From Jaapia argillacea MUCL 33604 (taxonomy: Eukaryota; Basidiomycota; Agaricomycetes; Jaapiales; Jaapiaceae): 64,000 nt of DNA. The notes beneath the pieces are model-generated. The model was not told the DNA's origin. It was given only the letters and a program-made list of their open reading frames with translations, and did no database searches. The DNA is taken from positions 111,386 through 175,385 of the forward strand of contig KL197748.1 of the NCBI GenBank assembly GCA_000697665.1. The letters are read 5' to 3'. Position numbers and translations under genes: made by a program. Shown one piece after another: positions 10,760-21,058 of the stretch (position 1 is its first letter; each line of letters begins with the position of its first letter).

Positions 10760-12708
10760 ATGGCCAAAGACAAGCATGGCAATAAGCGCCATCGTTCTTG
10801 ATCCCCTCGTCCTCGCTCCTGCTCCCAGACCCGCCATGGGGACAGTCAACATAGCGAAAGGGGACCTTCCACGAGCTCCGAAGAGGGCGGCAGATCCGCT
10901 CATACTAGTTCGTATGTCTCTGGTTCTGAAAATCACTCCCATTCCTCTCATCACAATCGAGGAGAGGGATCGTCTCGATCCAATCGGATGCATGAGCTTG
11001 GCTCCCAAGGCCAATCCGCCTGGATCTACAGCCAAATGTTTGGAGTCCCTTTACACGAGGACTGTGCGATCTGTAACCGCTATTTCACCCATGGCATAGC
11101 TGACGAAGCTAGATTCCACGCGCACATCAACGCTCAAGCCAAGTCCCTTCGTTCCTCATCAGATGCTCTCCGTCAACTACAAGCCAACACGGCTTGTCTC
11201 GAAGCCCAGGCTACTTCAAATGAAGTCCACGCCCAAGGACTAGTATCCTGAGTAGCTGAGCTGGAGGCGGAGGCCTGTGAACAGGAATCTGCTGTCCTAC
11301 GAGCCAATACCGTGTTAGCGGACACCCAGCGTCGTCTCAAGGAAGCCCAAGCCCGTATCACTACTGGTACTGCCGAACTGGCGTATATGCAAGGTCAATT
11401 GGACCACATGAATCGTTTCTCCAGGCGTGGTGGTTACGCCCCCTGTCGACCTTTCTGAGGATGACAAGGAAACCAGACAACAGTTGCAGCCTCAGGCAGC
11501 AATGCTGTTGGTATGTCATCTGTGCACAAAGTGTTCATAAAAAATAACTATATTTCTATGGTGTTTAAGAACCGCTTAATGACTCTTCTTCAACAGTCGG
11601 TTGGGGCAATGGTGACCTCGCCCAACCTTCTACTGGTGGTTGGGGTTCGAACACCCAGGACGTCCCTCCCGCTGCATCCGAAGGCGGATGGGGCAATGTC
11701 GATGCAGCTCCTGTGCAGGAAGCCACTGCTCGTCATCCTGCCCCTGCTCCTATCAGTGAGGCCCCAGTACTACCGACAGAACGTTGACAGGACGATGGTG
11801 GAGCGATGGTAAGCAGTCAGAACTGTGCATCCCAGCCTCCTCCTGCCTGTGGAAATCGTTCTCTTAGGGGAGGGGTTCAGCCCGATCATTACAGTGTGCC
11901 GGGTGTTCGAGCTCGTCAAGAAGCCACCTGTCACAATAACGACGCTGATATCGTCTGTCCCATTCCATTTGTTCAACCCGACAATTTCAACAATGTTCGT
12001 GAATGGTTGGCCTATTTCGAGCAGTCTCCAGGAGAACGCCCTCTTGGGGTCCCCCTAGAGAGTAGCCTCGAGCAAATCGACATAATTCAGGTGTGGTTGT
12101 GGATCAACACTGCGGCTGCCCCCCTATCTAGAGAGGATTGCCAATTGTTCTCGACCAGCACTCTCAGTCTCATGTGGACACCTGGTACATTCGCCAACTA
12201 TCGTCAGGCGAATCTGTGCGAGGAAGTCTTCGACATCACTCACTTCTCAGGCGATCCAACCTCCCCAGATCAAGTACTCGAGTACTGGAATGATACTGGG
12301 ATAACGTTGGATCAAGCCGCCATGTTCACTCAATTCTATAACTATCACTCTGCTGCTCAAGCACACCCTGCCACTCGTTGTCCAGCTCGTCGAGGCACCA
12401 AAGCCTCAATCACTGATAGCACTCCAACGGCTTCAACGTCGGGTCAGAGGAACCCCTCTACTGATATCCCTCGCCCATTGGCCACAGACGACCCTATGGG
12501 TGAACGAGTTGACTACGGCGATGACAACAGCACTGATGGTGACATCTCGTTGTCCCCCAAGGCTTTGGCTCTCGGGCAGATGGGTATGGCCCTTACTGCG
12601 ATTGCCATGGTGGTGGGGATTATTCCCCCTGACCCTGAAGGCCGCATTGCTCCAAGCCTCGAGCCCGTTGTTGATACCAGGTCGCTGGTGGATGACGACC
12701 ACAACTAA
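10760..12708 (+). pseudogene. Ty3-1 ORF3: spliced extra gene after pol, function unknown
   Basis: From ATG 10760 one frame runs to 11510. After removal of an 86-bp intron (11511-11596) the frame joins a second exon from 11597 to TAA 12706. The codon across the junction is G|TC (Val). Internal stops are TGA at 10799, 11249, 11456, 11462 and 11785, with no TAA or TAG. The product has a Ser/Arg/His-rich start, a Cys/His group (CAICNRYFTHG, then FHAH), a heptad-rich coiled coil (about 11110-11400), a GGWGN-type Gly/Trp segment after the intron, a compact part with REWLAYFEQSP and IIQVWLWIN, and a Ser/Asp-rich end. I recognise no family. Its place between integrase and 3' LTR is that of env in retroviruses, but no signal peptide or fusion region is seen. 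Confidence 0.65.
11511..11596 (+). other. Predicted spliceosomal intron in Ty3-1 ORF3
   Basis: It begins GTATGT, ends TTCAACAG and has TTAATGAC about 20 bp before the end as a possible branch site. It is much richer in A and T than the exons. At 86 bp it is not a multiple of three, and only its removal joins the two ORF3 exons in phase. Confidence 0.65.
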
Positions 12709-12877
12709 TCATTTCTTCTCGTGATTGAAGTCGGGTGCCCTTGGCGCCACGAGCCTCATGCTCTCTCTCTCGCAAGTTCCAACGTTTCTTCTCGGTCGTC
12801 ATCCTCGCCCCCTTTTCTTTTATCATTGTTTCAGATATCCTCAAGATCTCGGAATCCCTGGTGGAGTTGGTTCTAAT

Positions 12878-12885
12878 GGGGAGGA
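12878..12885 (+). other. Ty3-1 polypurine tract
   Basis: GGGGAGGA lies immediately before the 3' LTR, where plus-strand DNA synthesis is primed in LTR elements. Confidence 0.6.
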
Positions 12886-13151
12886 TGTAAGGATGTGGGT
12901 CCTTGGTGGACGGGTCGTGGGACTCTCAGGACTTGTGGTGGACTGTCGTTAGTTGTTATGTTGGTTGAGTCTTCGTTAGCCACTGGCGCGGCTTCCCTCT
13001 CTCAGATTACTTTGTGCCTATGCTCATCTTGTTGTCTCCTCAGCTCTATTCTCTACTCTTGTGTCTTTCGTGCCTAGTTACTGCTCTTCTATATAAGACG
13101 GGTAACGGTTCTCTCAGAGTGACTCTAAGGGTTGAGACTAGACTTCTTACA
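12886..13151 (+). repeat. Ty3-1 3' LTR
   Basis: Second copy of the LTR at 2489-2753, with the same TGTAAG and CTTACA ends and TATATAA at 13090-13096. It is followed by GTGGG, the right target-site duplication. Confidence 0.93.
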
Positions 13152-14453
13152 GTGGGAGGCCTCGACATTGTCGACAGGCTCACGGCGTTGGTCGAAGTCG
13201 ATCAGACGTCACAAATCTGTGACTTGGGTGGCATAATGTGATGGCTGTTCATGACGCTGGACATTCAGTGGACTCTACGATCATTCCACCATGGACTCTA
13301 CGTGGAGATGTTCTCCGATGATGATGTGATCGTCCCAAAGAAACATGTTCAAATCCATGGCAAGCCAATATTACAGCCAGGCTATAACCTCACTTACCCA
13401 AACCACATCGACCTTTCTGAAAATTTCCCATTCAACTCCAAATTCAACAAGAATATTCGTCTCTGTCAATTGCAGAGTTGGCTAAAGATGGTCATCTCCA
13501 TCGTGCAACTAGTGTACTCCTCTATCACTTTATATGAGACCCATGGGGATCAACTGAATTGGTACAGTTACACCACCTTCAGTTTATCTGTCTTCCCCTA
13601 TACGTTCATCTCCCTTGCCAACTTCATCGTCGTTGGCCTGATCGGCGAGTATCTGTGCTTGTACATGCTCTGAACAGCAATCATGAATGAATGTGAGAGA
13701 CGGGGAGGATCATTCATGGGAGCCATTGGCAATTGCGTGGGGGATGATTCTCTCCAGTGTCTATGTGTTTTGGATATGTCCCATATGGGCCACTGTTGGG
13801 GAAGCTTCACCTGTGCAACAGTCTCAGTGGAAGGAGAAGTGCAAGGGAATACTGAGAGGTTAGCAGAGGTCAACGGTGAGAGCAAGGAGAACCATGGATT
13901 GTGGACAGAGGACAGCATGGGGTTATTGCCAAAGACATTGATTGTTACAGTCAAGGGAGTCACAAGGAAGTTCGAGTATCGGCATTGGGAACATGAAGCT
14001 CACTACGTCTTTGAGCTATTATTGTATGCCAATCAAGACTACATTCCTAGCAGAGGCTTTGTTGACACCAGACTATCATTATTCATGTGGGGATTAGCCT
14101 GGTTGGGGCTAGTTCTGGTCGTGACACTGGCATCCATGTTGCTCCCATACATAGTCATCTTTGCTCTTAGTAAGTTCAAGGCAGGAGGGAGTACCTTGGC
14201 GCAGAGAGCCTGGATGATGAGTTGGATAGCCTCAGGTCAACTCCTTTTCATTTTCTTCGCTGGCCAATACTTCGTAAACCCCCATTTTAGGCTGGCAACA
14301 TTCTCAATACAACGTCACCACCTTACAAGTTCCATCATGGGCAATAAGCTGCTCCTGTGTCTCCTCATCTTTGCAATTCCTGCCATCGGGGGCTTCATCA
14401 CTGTTGGGAAAATGCTCACAGAATTTGGTACTTGTTCACTCACCCCAACTTGA
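13152..14453 (+). pseudogene. C-terminal half of the split multi-span membrane protein
   Basis: One frame is read directly from the LTR end: VGGLDIVDRLTALVEVD, then VQIHGKPILQPGYNLTYP, DLSENFPFN and a membrane part (SWLKMVISIVQLVYSSITLYETHGDQLNWYS is the segment at about 13475-13565). Further spans lie at 13565-13670 and, after an extracellular-type Cys-rich loop (about 13700-13830), at 14085-14180, 14210-14260 and 14345-14410. TGA codons at 13239 and 13671 interrupt; the second sits in ML-x-TAIMNECERRGG, where I expect Arg. The IHG motif, the TLYETHGDQ segment and the RRGG loop are features I recall from an agaricomycete family of unknown function. Together with 906-1505 it forms a gene split by Ty3-1. 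Confidence 0.6.
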
Positions 14454-14490
14454 ACATGAAGGTTATCTCCATCTTTTTATTACAGCTTCT

Positions 14491-14801
14491 TATTCCGCTT
14501 TTTCAGCTATTTACCATTCTAGGTAACTTCCTAGTCAATTATATAATCAACTTGCATCACCCAGCAATTCAGCAGGGTTGTCATACCCCATAATTTTGTA
14601 TAATTTGCTTTCCCAGCAATTTTACAATTCCTGGCTGATGTTCTACAATTCTGAGAAGTATTGTACAAAAGCTCTACTCAAACAATTGTACAAAAGCCTA
14701 GCCTACATCTCCAATAGAGAGTCTTGTAATAAAAAGATGGGTGTACTACAACATGCCTTGTACCACAAAGCTGTGGTATTGTATAAAAGATAATCAGGAC
14801 C
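14491..14801 (+). repeat. 311-bp dispersed repeat R1, copy 1
   Basis: It matches 18986-19296 in the same orientation over exactly 311 positions with few changes (TATTCCGCTTTTTCAGC at the start, TCAGGACC at the end). It is rich in TTGTACAA-like palindromes (GTACAAAA, TTGTATAA). Similarity extends weakly about 16 bp further left. I find no target duplication and cannot class it. Confidence 0.85.
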
Positions 14802-15243
14802 TCTCTTTGCCACTTTCTGTCAACCTTACCATTGAAATCGCCTCTCTCCACAACCATCTCCTTGATATTGGAAGTTGTGGTGTATCAGGTGTAGTTGAGC
14901 ATGCACACGCCGAGTTACCAGTGAGTCTTGTCTTCATGATGATCCTCTGCTAGAATACTGATAACATTTTGAAAGCACTACTTTGTCAACGACATTCAAG
15001 GGGGTCCGACATCCACCCAAGATGACTCTCTGTCTGATTTACCTGATCTTGAGGATGTAGAACTGTATGAAGTTATCTTACCTGTTAAGGAGCATGAATA
15101 ATCAGTGTTCCTTCGTAATCTTGAATCAATGGCATGCATTGAATACCTGCCTGTACATGCAGGTACCTGAACCCATGGGTAACTGGCATACCTGTGCATC
15201 CGAATCCACAGATACAGGTATCCACTTGTACTTTACCTAGTGA
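14802..15243. other. No gene; short stretch of GGTACCTG/GGTATCC motifs at its end
   Basis: Between 15120 and 15240 there is a dense set of half-palindromes (CATGCAGGTACCTG, ACCCATGGGTAACTGG, GATACAGGTATCC). Similar words recur at 33555-33720 after the hAT relic, so this may be a hAT subterminal fragment. Nothing else is recognised. Confidence 0.35.
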
Positions 15244-15842
15244 GTGTGGGTGGGCTTTGAGAAAGTTGGCATAACTGTAGGTATGGATTTGGATGCATCC
15301 GCAGATGTATCTGTGCTGAGCCTTACCCTTCAGCTATCATTCAGTTACTGTTCCAGCTACGGCTACTTTTTCAACACCCGTTCCATCTATCTCGGTCCAG
15401 CCCTCGCATCCATCCACCTTCCCAACCTTAGTACCCTCAGACTCAGCTTCATTGAATGCGACCCTAGAGTCTTCTCTGAATTCCTTGTAAACAACCCAAC
15501 AATCAAGGTTTTAGACTTGTATGCATGTTTTCCACATGTCTATTCTGGTGGGAAGCGTCCTGATATCCTCGTACACCTTTTGCACAGAGCTCTGCCGAAC
15601 TTGAAAGACCACTCTGGGGGGTGGTACACCTGGACTTCGTTATGTAGGGCAAAACCTCCCTTACGCATAATCCGGTGAGTGAGTTGTTGGGTTTGGAGAA
15701 TGGGTGGGTATCAAGATGTAGCTTTGGAGATGTTTGGCTGTTTTAGGGGGACTTTGGAGGCTGTGTATGCTGTGTGTAATTATCATGGTGGGCCGGAGTG
15801 GATTCAGAGGGCTCTGCCAGACATCCTAGTTGATTGTCCATA
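15244..15842 (+). pseudogene. F-box/LRR protein remnant (leucine-rich repeat part)
   Basis: The sequence holds LRR-like strings typical of agaricomycete F-box proteins: LPNLSTLRLSFIECDP, FLVNNPTIKVLDLYA and LHRALPNLKDHSGG. It closes at 15675 near a possible splice site (GTGAGTGAG). A second similar piece follows to about 15842 (FRGTLEAVYAVCNYHGG, RALPDILVDCP). No F-box is present upstream, so this looks like a truncated copy. Family members are substrate adaptors of SCF ubiquitin ligases; that role is not claimed for this piece. Confidence 0.45.
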
Positions 15843-16120
15843 GCTCTTGTTGTGATGAAGATTGTATTTTGTCATCCACTATGTGTCAAATTGAACTGTT
15901 GTGATTCTTGACACTTTGGTTCCACTCTCCCTTCTGCGCTCAATTCAAATATAAATACAAGAAGCTCACATTCGTTGGTGCAAGATGAGAGACAGTACAT
16001 ACTTATCTATACAGCCCATATGTTGTAAACAAGTACATCAAACTACGAAGACCAAAATCAAGCCTGAGCATGTGAAAGTCCATTGATGAGATTGATATAT
16101 CTGCCCTCTTCAGTCCCATA

Positions 16121-17076
16121 CCAGAATAAATGGTTAAAAATCAGAATAAAATCAGAATATAATCTAGTGAGCATTGGTCAGTGCTGGACAACAATTTGGG
16201 GCTGTTTGGCAGGTCACATGACTGCCTAAATAGGGAAATTGATCAATATGGCCCAAAAAAATGTGGGGAAAATCTGGAAAAATCAGAATAAATTATACTA
16301 GGGATAGGGTAGGGGTTAGGGGCACTTTGGTACTGTTTGACAGGTCACATGACCTGCCTAAAATGGTACATCAGTCAATTCAGCTGGGGAAATGCCAGAA
16401 AATCAGGAAAAATCAGAATAAAATGCTGCTCATCTGGAGAGATACCCTGACTATGTGTGAATGATGACATAATATCCTAATTTGGTGATGTTTCTTATAT
16501 GTACCTAATAAAATCAGGAAAAATCAGGGAAAATCATAGAAATATATTCACATTGCTATGGTGTCATGTGACTGATATGCTATGCCTAAAAAGGAAATTT
16601 TCACAACTAATAGAAAATCAGTTGAAAGCATAATAGGCAGTAGGTACTTTATGGAATATTACCAAATTTGGAAATTTTAACATTGTGGTCTCAATAGGTA
16701 GCCTGAATCTAGGGCTACCCAGATCTATCACTGTATCACTTGTAGCATTGTTTATTATGCTGCTATGGGGTAAACAAAGTTGAAAAGTGTTGTATTTAAA
16801 ATTTGTTTTGCATTTTGCCAGAGGTACAGTGGCTGGAATCAGGTAAGGATGCCCATTCTGAGGTCTCCTAGGTGGGATCTATAATCCTAGATACTTACAT
16901 CAACATTCCCACAATATTATTTTTCCACTGAAAATATTTTCGAAAGGTGGAAATCAGTCATTTGGGAGATAGTTTGATGTGCCAGTGATATTGAGTCCTC
17001 AGAAGTGGGGACTACAATCCTAGATACTCACATTGTCCATTTTGGCACCTTCACTTTTACTGAAAATGAACAGTTG
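16121..17076 (+). repeat. Large inverted repeat, left arm (956 bp)
   Basis: Read in reverse complement it matches 18025-18980 from end to end. The outer ends are CCAGAATAAATGG at 16121 and its complement at 18968-18980; the inner ends are CAGTTG at 17076 and CAACTG at 18025. Both arms are 956 bp. The arms are rich in short repeats of the type AAAATCAGGAAAAATCAGAATAAA. The inner end abuts the assembly gap, so the arm may be longer. Confidence 0.92.
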
Positions 17077-17873
17077 NNNNNNNNNNNNNNNNNNNNNNNN
17101 NNNNNNNNNNNNNNNNNNNNNNNNNNNNNNNNNNNNNNNNNNNNNNNNNNNNNNNNNNNNNNNNNNNNNNNNNNNNNNNNNNNNNNNNNNNNNNNNNNNN
17201 NNNNNNNNNNNNNNNNNNNNNNNNNNNNNNNNNNNNNNNNNNNNNNNNNNNNNNNNNNNNNNNNNNNNNNNNNNNNNNNNNNNNNNNNNNNNNNNNNNNN
17301 NNNNNNNNNNNNNNNNNNNNNNNNNNNNNNNNNNNNNNNNNNNNNNNNNNNNNNNNNNNNNNNNNNNNNNNNNNNNNNNNNNNNNNNNNNNNNNNNNNNN
17401 NNNNNNNNNNNNNNNNNNNNNNNNNNNNNNNNNNNNNNNNNNNNNNNNNNNNNNNNNNNNNNNNNNNNNNNNNNNNNNNNNNNNNNNNNNNNNNNNNNNN
17501 NNNNNNNNNNNNNNNNNNNNNNNNNNNNNNNNNNNNNNNNNNNNNNNNNNNNNNNNNNNNNNNNNNNNNNNNNNNNNNNNNNNNNNNNNNNNNNNNNNNN
17601 NNNNNNNNNNNNNNNNNNNNNNNNNNNNNNNNNNNNNNNNNNNNNNNNNNNNNNNNNNNNNNNNNNNNNNNNNNNNNNNNNNNNNNNNNNNNNNNNNNNN
17701 NNNNNNNNNNNNNNNNNNNNNNNNNNNNNNNNNNNNNNNNNNNNNNNNNNNNNNNNNNNNNNNNNNNNNNNNNNNNNNNNNNNNNNNNNNNNNNNNNNNN
17801 NNNNNNNNNNNNNNNNNNNNNNNNNNNNNNNNNNNNNNNNNNNNNNNNNNNNNNNNNNNNNNNNNNNNNNNNN
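17077..17873. other. Assembly gap (797 N)
   Basis: An unbroken run of N. It lies inside a long inverted repeat, which may be why the assembly failed here. The true size is unknown. Confidence 0.99.
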
Positions 17874-18024
17874 CCAACCTCAGATGTAAAAATGGGTGAA
17901 AACCAAATCTTACAGTCATCTCAAACCAATTATCTCAGGTCATAGACCAATATGAGAGACCTCCGGAATGAATGTCTTACCACCCTCCTTTCACCAAGCA
18001 CCTGGCAAATCTAAAATTGGTGGT
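17874..18024. other. Only known single-copy sequence between the inverted-repeat arms
   Basis: These 151 bp lie right of the gap and left of the right arm. No coding signal is seen. If the repeat carries a transposase it would lie mainly in the gap. Confidence 0.6.
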
Positions 18025-18980
18025 CAACTGTTCATTTTCAGTAAAAGTGAAGGTGCCAAAATGGACAATGTGAGTATCTAGGATTGTAGTCCCCACTTCT
18101 GAGGACTCAATATCACTGGCACATCAAACTATCTCCCAAATGACTGATTTCCACCTTTTGAAAATATTTTCAGTGGAAAAACAATATTGTGGGAATGTTG
18201 ATGTAAGTATCTAGGATTATAGATCCCACCTAGGAGACCCCAGAATGGGCATCCTTACCTGATTCCAGCCACTGTACCTCTGGCAAAATGCAAAACAAAA
18301 TTTAAATGCAACACTTTTCAACTTTGTTTGCCCCATAGCAGCACAATAAACAATGCTACAAGTGATACGGTGATAGATCTGGGTAGCCCTAGATTCAGGC
18401 TACCTATTGAGACCACAATGTTAAAATTTCCAAATTTGATAATATTCCATAAAGTACCTACTGCCTATTATGCTTTCAACTGATTTTCTATTAGTTGTGA
18501 AAATTTCCTTTTTAGGCATAGCATATCAGTCACATGACACCATAGCAATGTGAATATATTTCTATGATTTTCCCTGATTTTTCCTGATTTTATTAGGTAC
18601 ATATAAGAAACATCACCAAATTAGGATATTATGTCATCATTCACACATAGTCAGGGTATCTCTCCAGATGAGCAGCATTTTATTCTGATTTTTCCTGATT
18701 TTCTGGCATTTCCCTAGCTGGATTGACTGATGTACCATTTTAGGCAGGTCATGTGACCTGTCAAACAGTACCAAAGTGCCCCTAACCCCTACCCCATCCC
18801 TAGTATAATTTATTCTGATTTTTCCGGATTTTCCCTACATTTTTTTGGGCCATATTGATCAATTTCCCTATTTAGGCAGTCATGTGACCTGCCAAACAGC
18901 CCCAAATTGTTGTCCAGCACTGATCAATGCTCACTAGATTATATTCTGATTTTATTCTGATTTTTAACCATTTATTCTGG
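18025..18980 (-). repeat. Large inverted repeat, right arm (956 bp)
   Basis: Reverse complement of 16121-17076, with scattered substitutions and no net length change. The R1 repeat copy 2 begins six bases beyond its outer end. No target-site duplication could be found beside the two outer ends. Confidence 0.92.
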
Positions 18981-18985
18981 CTTTT

Positions 18986-19296
18986 TATTCCGCTTTTTCA
19001 GCTATTTACCATTCTAGGTAACTTCCTAGTCAATTATATAATCAACCTGCATCACCCAGCAATTCAGCAGGGCTGTTGTACCCCATAATTTTGTATAATT
19101 TGCTTTCCCAGCAATTTTACAATTCCTGGCTGATGTTCTACAATTCTGAGAAGTATTGTACAAAAGTTCTACTCAGACAATTGTACAAAATCTCAGCCAC
19201 CATCTCCCATAGAGAGTCTTGTAATAAAAAGATGGGTGTACTACAACATGCCTTGTACCATAATGTCCTAGTATTGTACAAAACAAAGTCAGGACC
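18986..19296 (+). repeat. 311-bp dispersed repeat R1, copy 2
   Basis: Same length and orientation as 14491-14801. It abuts the inverted-repeat arm, which suggests that the large foldback structure inserted beside, or rearranged with, an R1 copy. Confidence 0.85.
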
Positions 19297-19380
19297 AGTG
19301 TGGCGAATCGATAAGCTGGGGGTTGGCCAGCAGACGTCAAAGGTTGTGAAGGTTGTTGATGAGGTGATGAGCACTCATCA

Positions 19381-20198
19381 TGCTCAGTAAAAACAATAAG
19401 TCAGCCAAAGTCACGAAAGGGAGACAAAAAGTCAAGAGAAGTCACCAATACCTATTTTCATGACTAAAAGAAGTGCAGAATCAAGTAGAATAGTCAACGA
19501 AAGTCACAAAAGTTGTCCTGTTATGGAAAGAAAATAAGGCAGAAGAAAGAGAAAAAGAAGAGAAAAAAGAAAAAGAATGGTAACAGCGGGAATCAAATGG
19601 AAACCTCTGGGACAATGGTGGCAGGAACTGAGACAGAAATGGTTGTCAGACGTGATAACACCTGAGCCACAATGACATGTAAAGCATAGTGATGCGGCGC
19701 TATATGATGATGTTGGCACCACCACCCCACCACCACACCCCATGTCACCCACAGAGAAAATTACGAAGATGCAGCCTGGAGGTGTGTACCCCCAAGCAGG
19801 AAGTGTAGAATGACAACCGGTTAGTCGATGGAGAGGATGGGGTGTGGTGGTGGGGTGGTGGGGCCAACATCATCATATAGCACCGCATCACTATGCTTTA
19901 CATGCCATTGTGGCTCAGGTGTTATCACGTCTGACAACCATTTCTGTCTCAGTTCCTGCTGCCATTGTCCCAGAGGTTTCCATTTGATTCCCGCTGCTAC
20001 CATCCTTTTTCTTTTTTCTCTTCTTTTTCTCTTTCTTCTGCCTTATTTTCTTTCCATAATGGGACAACTTTTGTGACTTTCGTTGACTATTCTACTTGAT
20101 TCTGCACTTCTTTTAGTCGCGAAAATAGGTATTGGTGACTTCTCTTGACTTTTTGTCTCCATTTCGTGACTTCGGCTGACTTTTGTTTTTACTGAGCA
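19381..20198. mobile_element. 818-bp foldback (MITE-like) element with 363-bp terminal inverted repeats
   Basis: Left arm 19381-19743 and right arm 19836-20198 are inverted copies of equal length, ending TGCTCAGTAAAAAC and GTTTTTACTGAGCA. TCA flanks both ends (19378-19380 and 20199-20201), a possible 3-bp target duplication. The outer 140 bp of each arm repeat the hexamer AAGTCA several times (TGACTT in the right arm), as expected of transposase-binding subterminal repeats. The 92-bp loop has no coding potential, so it would be non-autonomous. Open frames inside the arms are by-products of the repeat. Confidence 0.85.
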
Positions 20199-20529
20199 TC
20201 ATGGCAGCCAAGATGTTGTGGTTGGCGTCAAGGTGTACATTTGGCCACCTTGTCAATGGCAGCTTCAGTCATAGATACTATCAAACATCAGGACAGGATT
20301 GACATGAAAGTGTTAATAGACTTACCATGGTACCTGGTTCTTGAGGGACCATGGTGTTTATAATCAACATATGGCACAAGAACCTACACACACCTCTTAT
20401 ACTAAAGAACTCGATCAAAACGACATTGATTAATATCGTCCCACCTAGGAGTTCCAGGAAGGAGCTGAGGCAAATACAAATCTCATCTCATCCACGCAAC
20501 ATGGGTTAACGACACAATACAGATGATTT
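20199..20529. other. No gene recognised
   Basis: Intergenic sequence. GATTT at 20525-20529 is the left target-site duplication of Ty3-2. Confidence 0.5.
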
Positions 20530-21017
20530 TGTTACGATTTGTATACCCATTTCGTTTTTTCATCATCTTATCTTATCTCAGACATCTTATCTTGTCTTAT
20601 TGCGCCATCTCTCGGACTTGTTCTATTTATATCTCGTTGTACTATTATTAACTTGACTTCTCATCCTATGCCTCATTCAGCTGGTTACCGATCCTCTGGA
20701 CCTTCCCCATTATTCTCTACCTTTCTATCATGTTCTCTTGTATTCCTTGGATGCTATTCTTAGCACCTTCTTTACCATTCTACTATGTTCTTTCCTTCTG
20801 ATCCCAGTATATAAGGCGCTCTCACTCTCCTGTATTCCCTAAGCTTGTCCACTTGAATAATACAGCATCTTAGCCTGTACCCTTCAACTGGTTCGCTCTC
20901 GTTCGTCATCCTCTACAGCCTCAATCCATTGTAGCCTGAGTATCTGGTAAGGCAAAGTATCCAAAGGACTTACAAGTCTTACTCGCTATCTTCACTAACG
21001 CTAAGGCGCTCGTAACA
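20530..21017 (+). repeat. Ty3-2 5' LTR
   Basis: 488 bp, identical in length to 29035-29522. TATATAA lies at 20808-20814. The pair differs at about 17 positions, about 16 of them CpG-type transitions. Confidence 0.95.
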
Positions 21018-21058
21018 CTTGGACAAGCTTTCTACACCCTACTCACCCTACGACGCTG

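Larger units (their letters stand above)
2489..13151 (+). mobile_element. Ty3-1: full-length Ty3/gypsy chromodomain retrotransposon, decayed
   Basis: Two LTRs of 265 and 266 bp bound the element. Each begins TGTAAG and ends CTTACA. The flanking 5-mers are GCGGG and GTGGG, a target-site duplication differing by one CpG to TpG change. Gag, retropepsin, reverse transcriptase, RNase H, integrase and chromodomain follow in one reading frame (2830-10620), broken by 15 TGA and one TAG with no frameshift. A separate spliced ORF3 occupies 10760-12708. A purine tract lies directly before the 3' LTR. The integrase catalytic Glu is replaced by Lys, so the copy is dead even apart from its stops. Its order, with integrase after RNase H, is that of Metaviridae. 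Confidence 0.93.

Noticed and set aside
10760-12708. Calling Ty3-1 ORF3 an envelope gene.
   Set aside because: Position and splicing are suggestive, but there is no signal peptide, fusion peptide or clear membrane anchor. Function left open.
17005-17919. Long open frames across the gap.
   Set aside because: They consist of N and have no information.
19504-20076. Two similar 82-codon frames on opposite strands.
   Set aside because: They are the two arms of the foldback element and carry no protein features.
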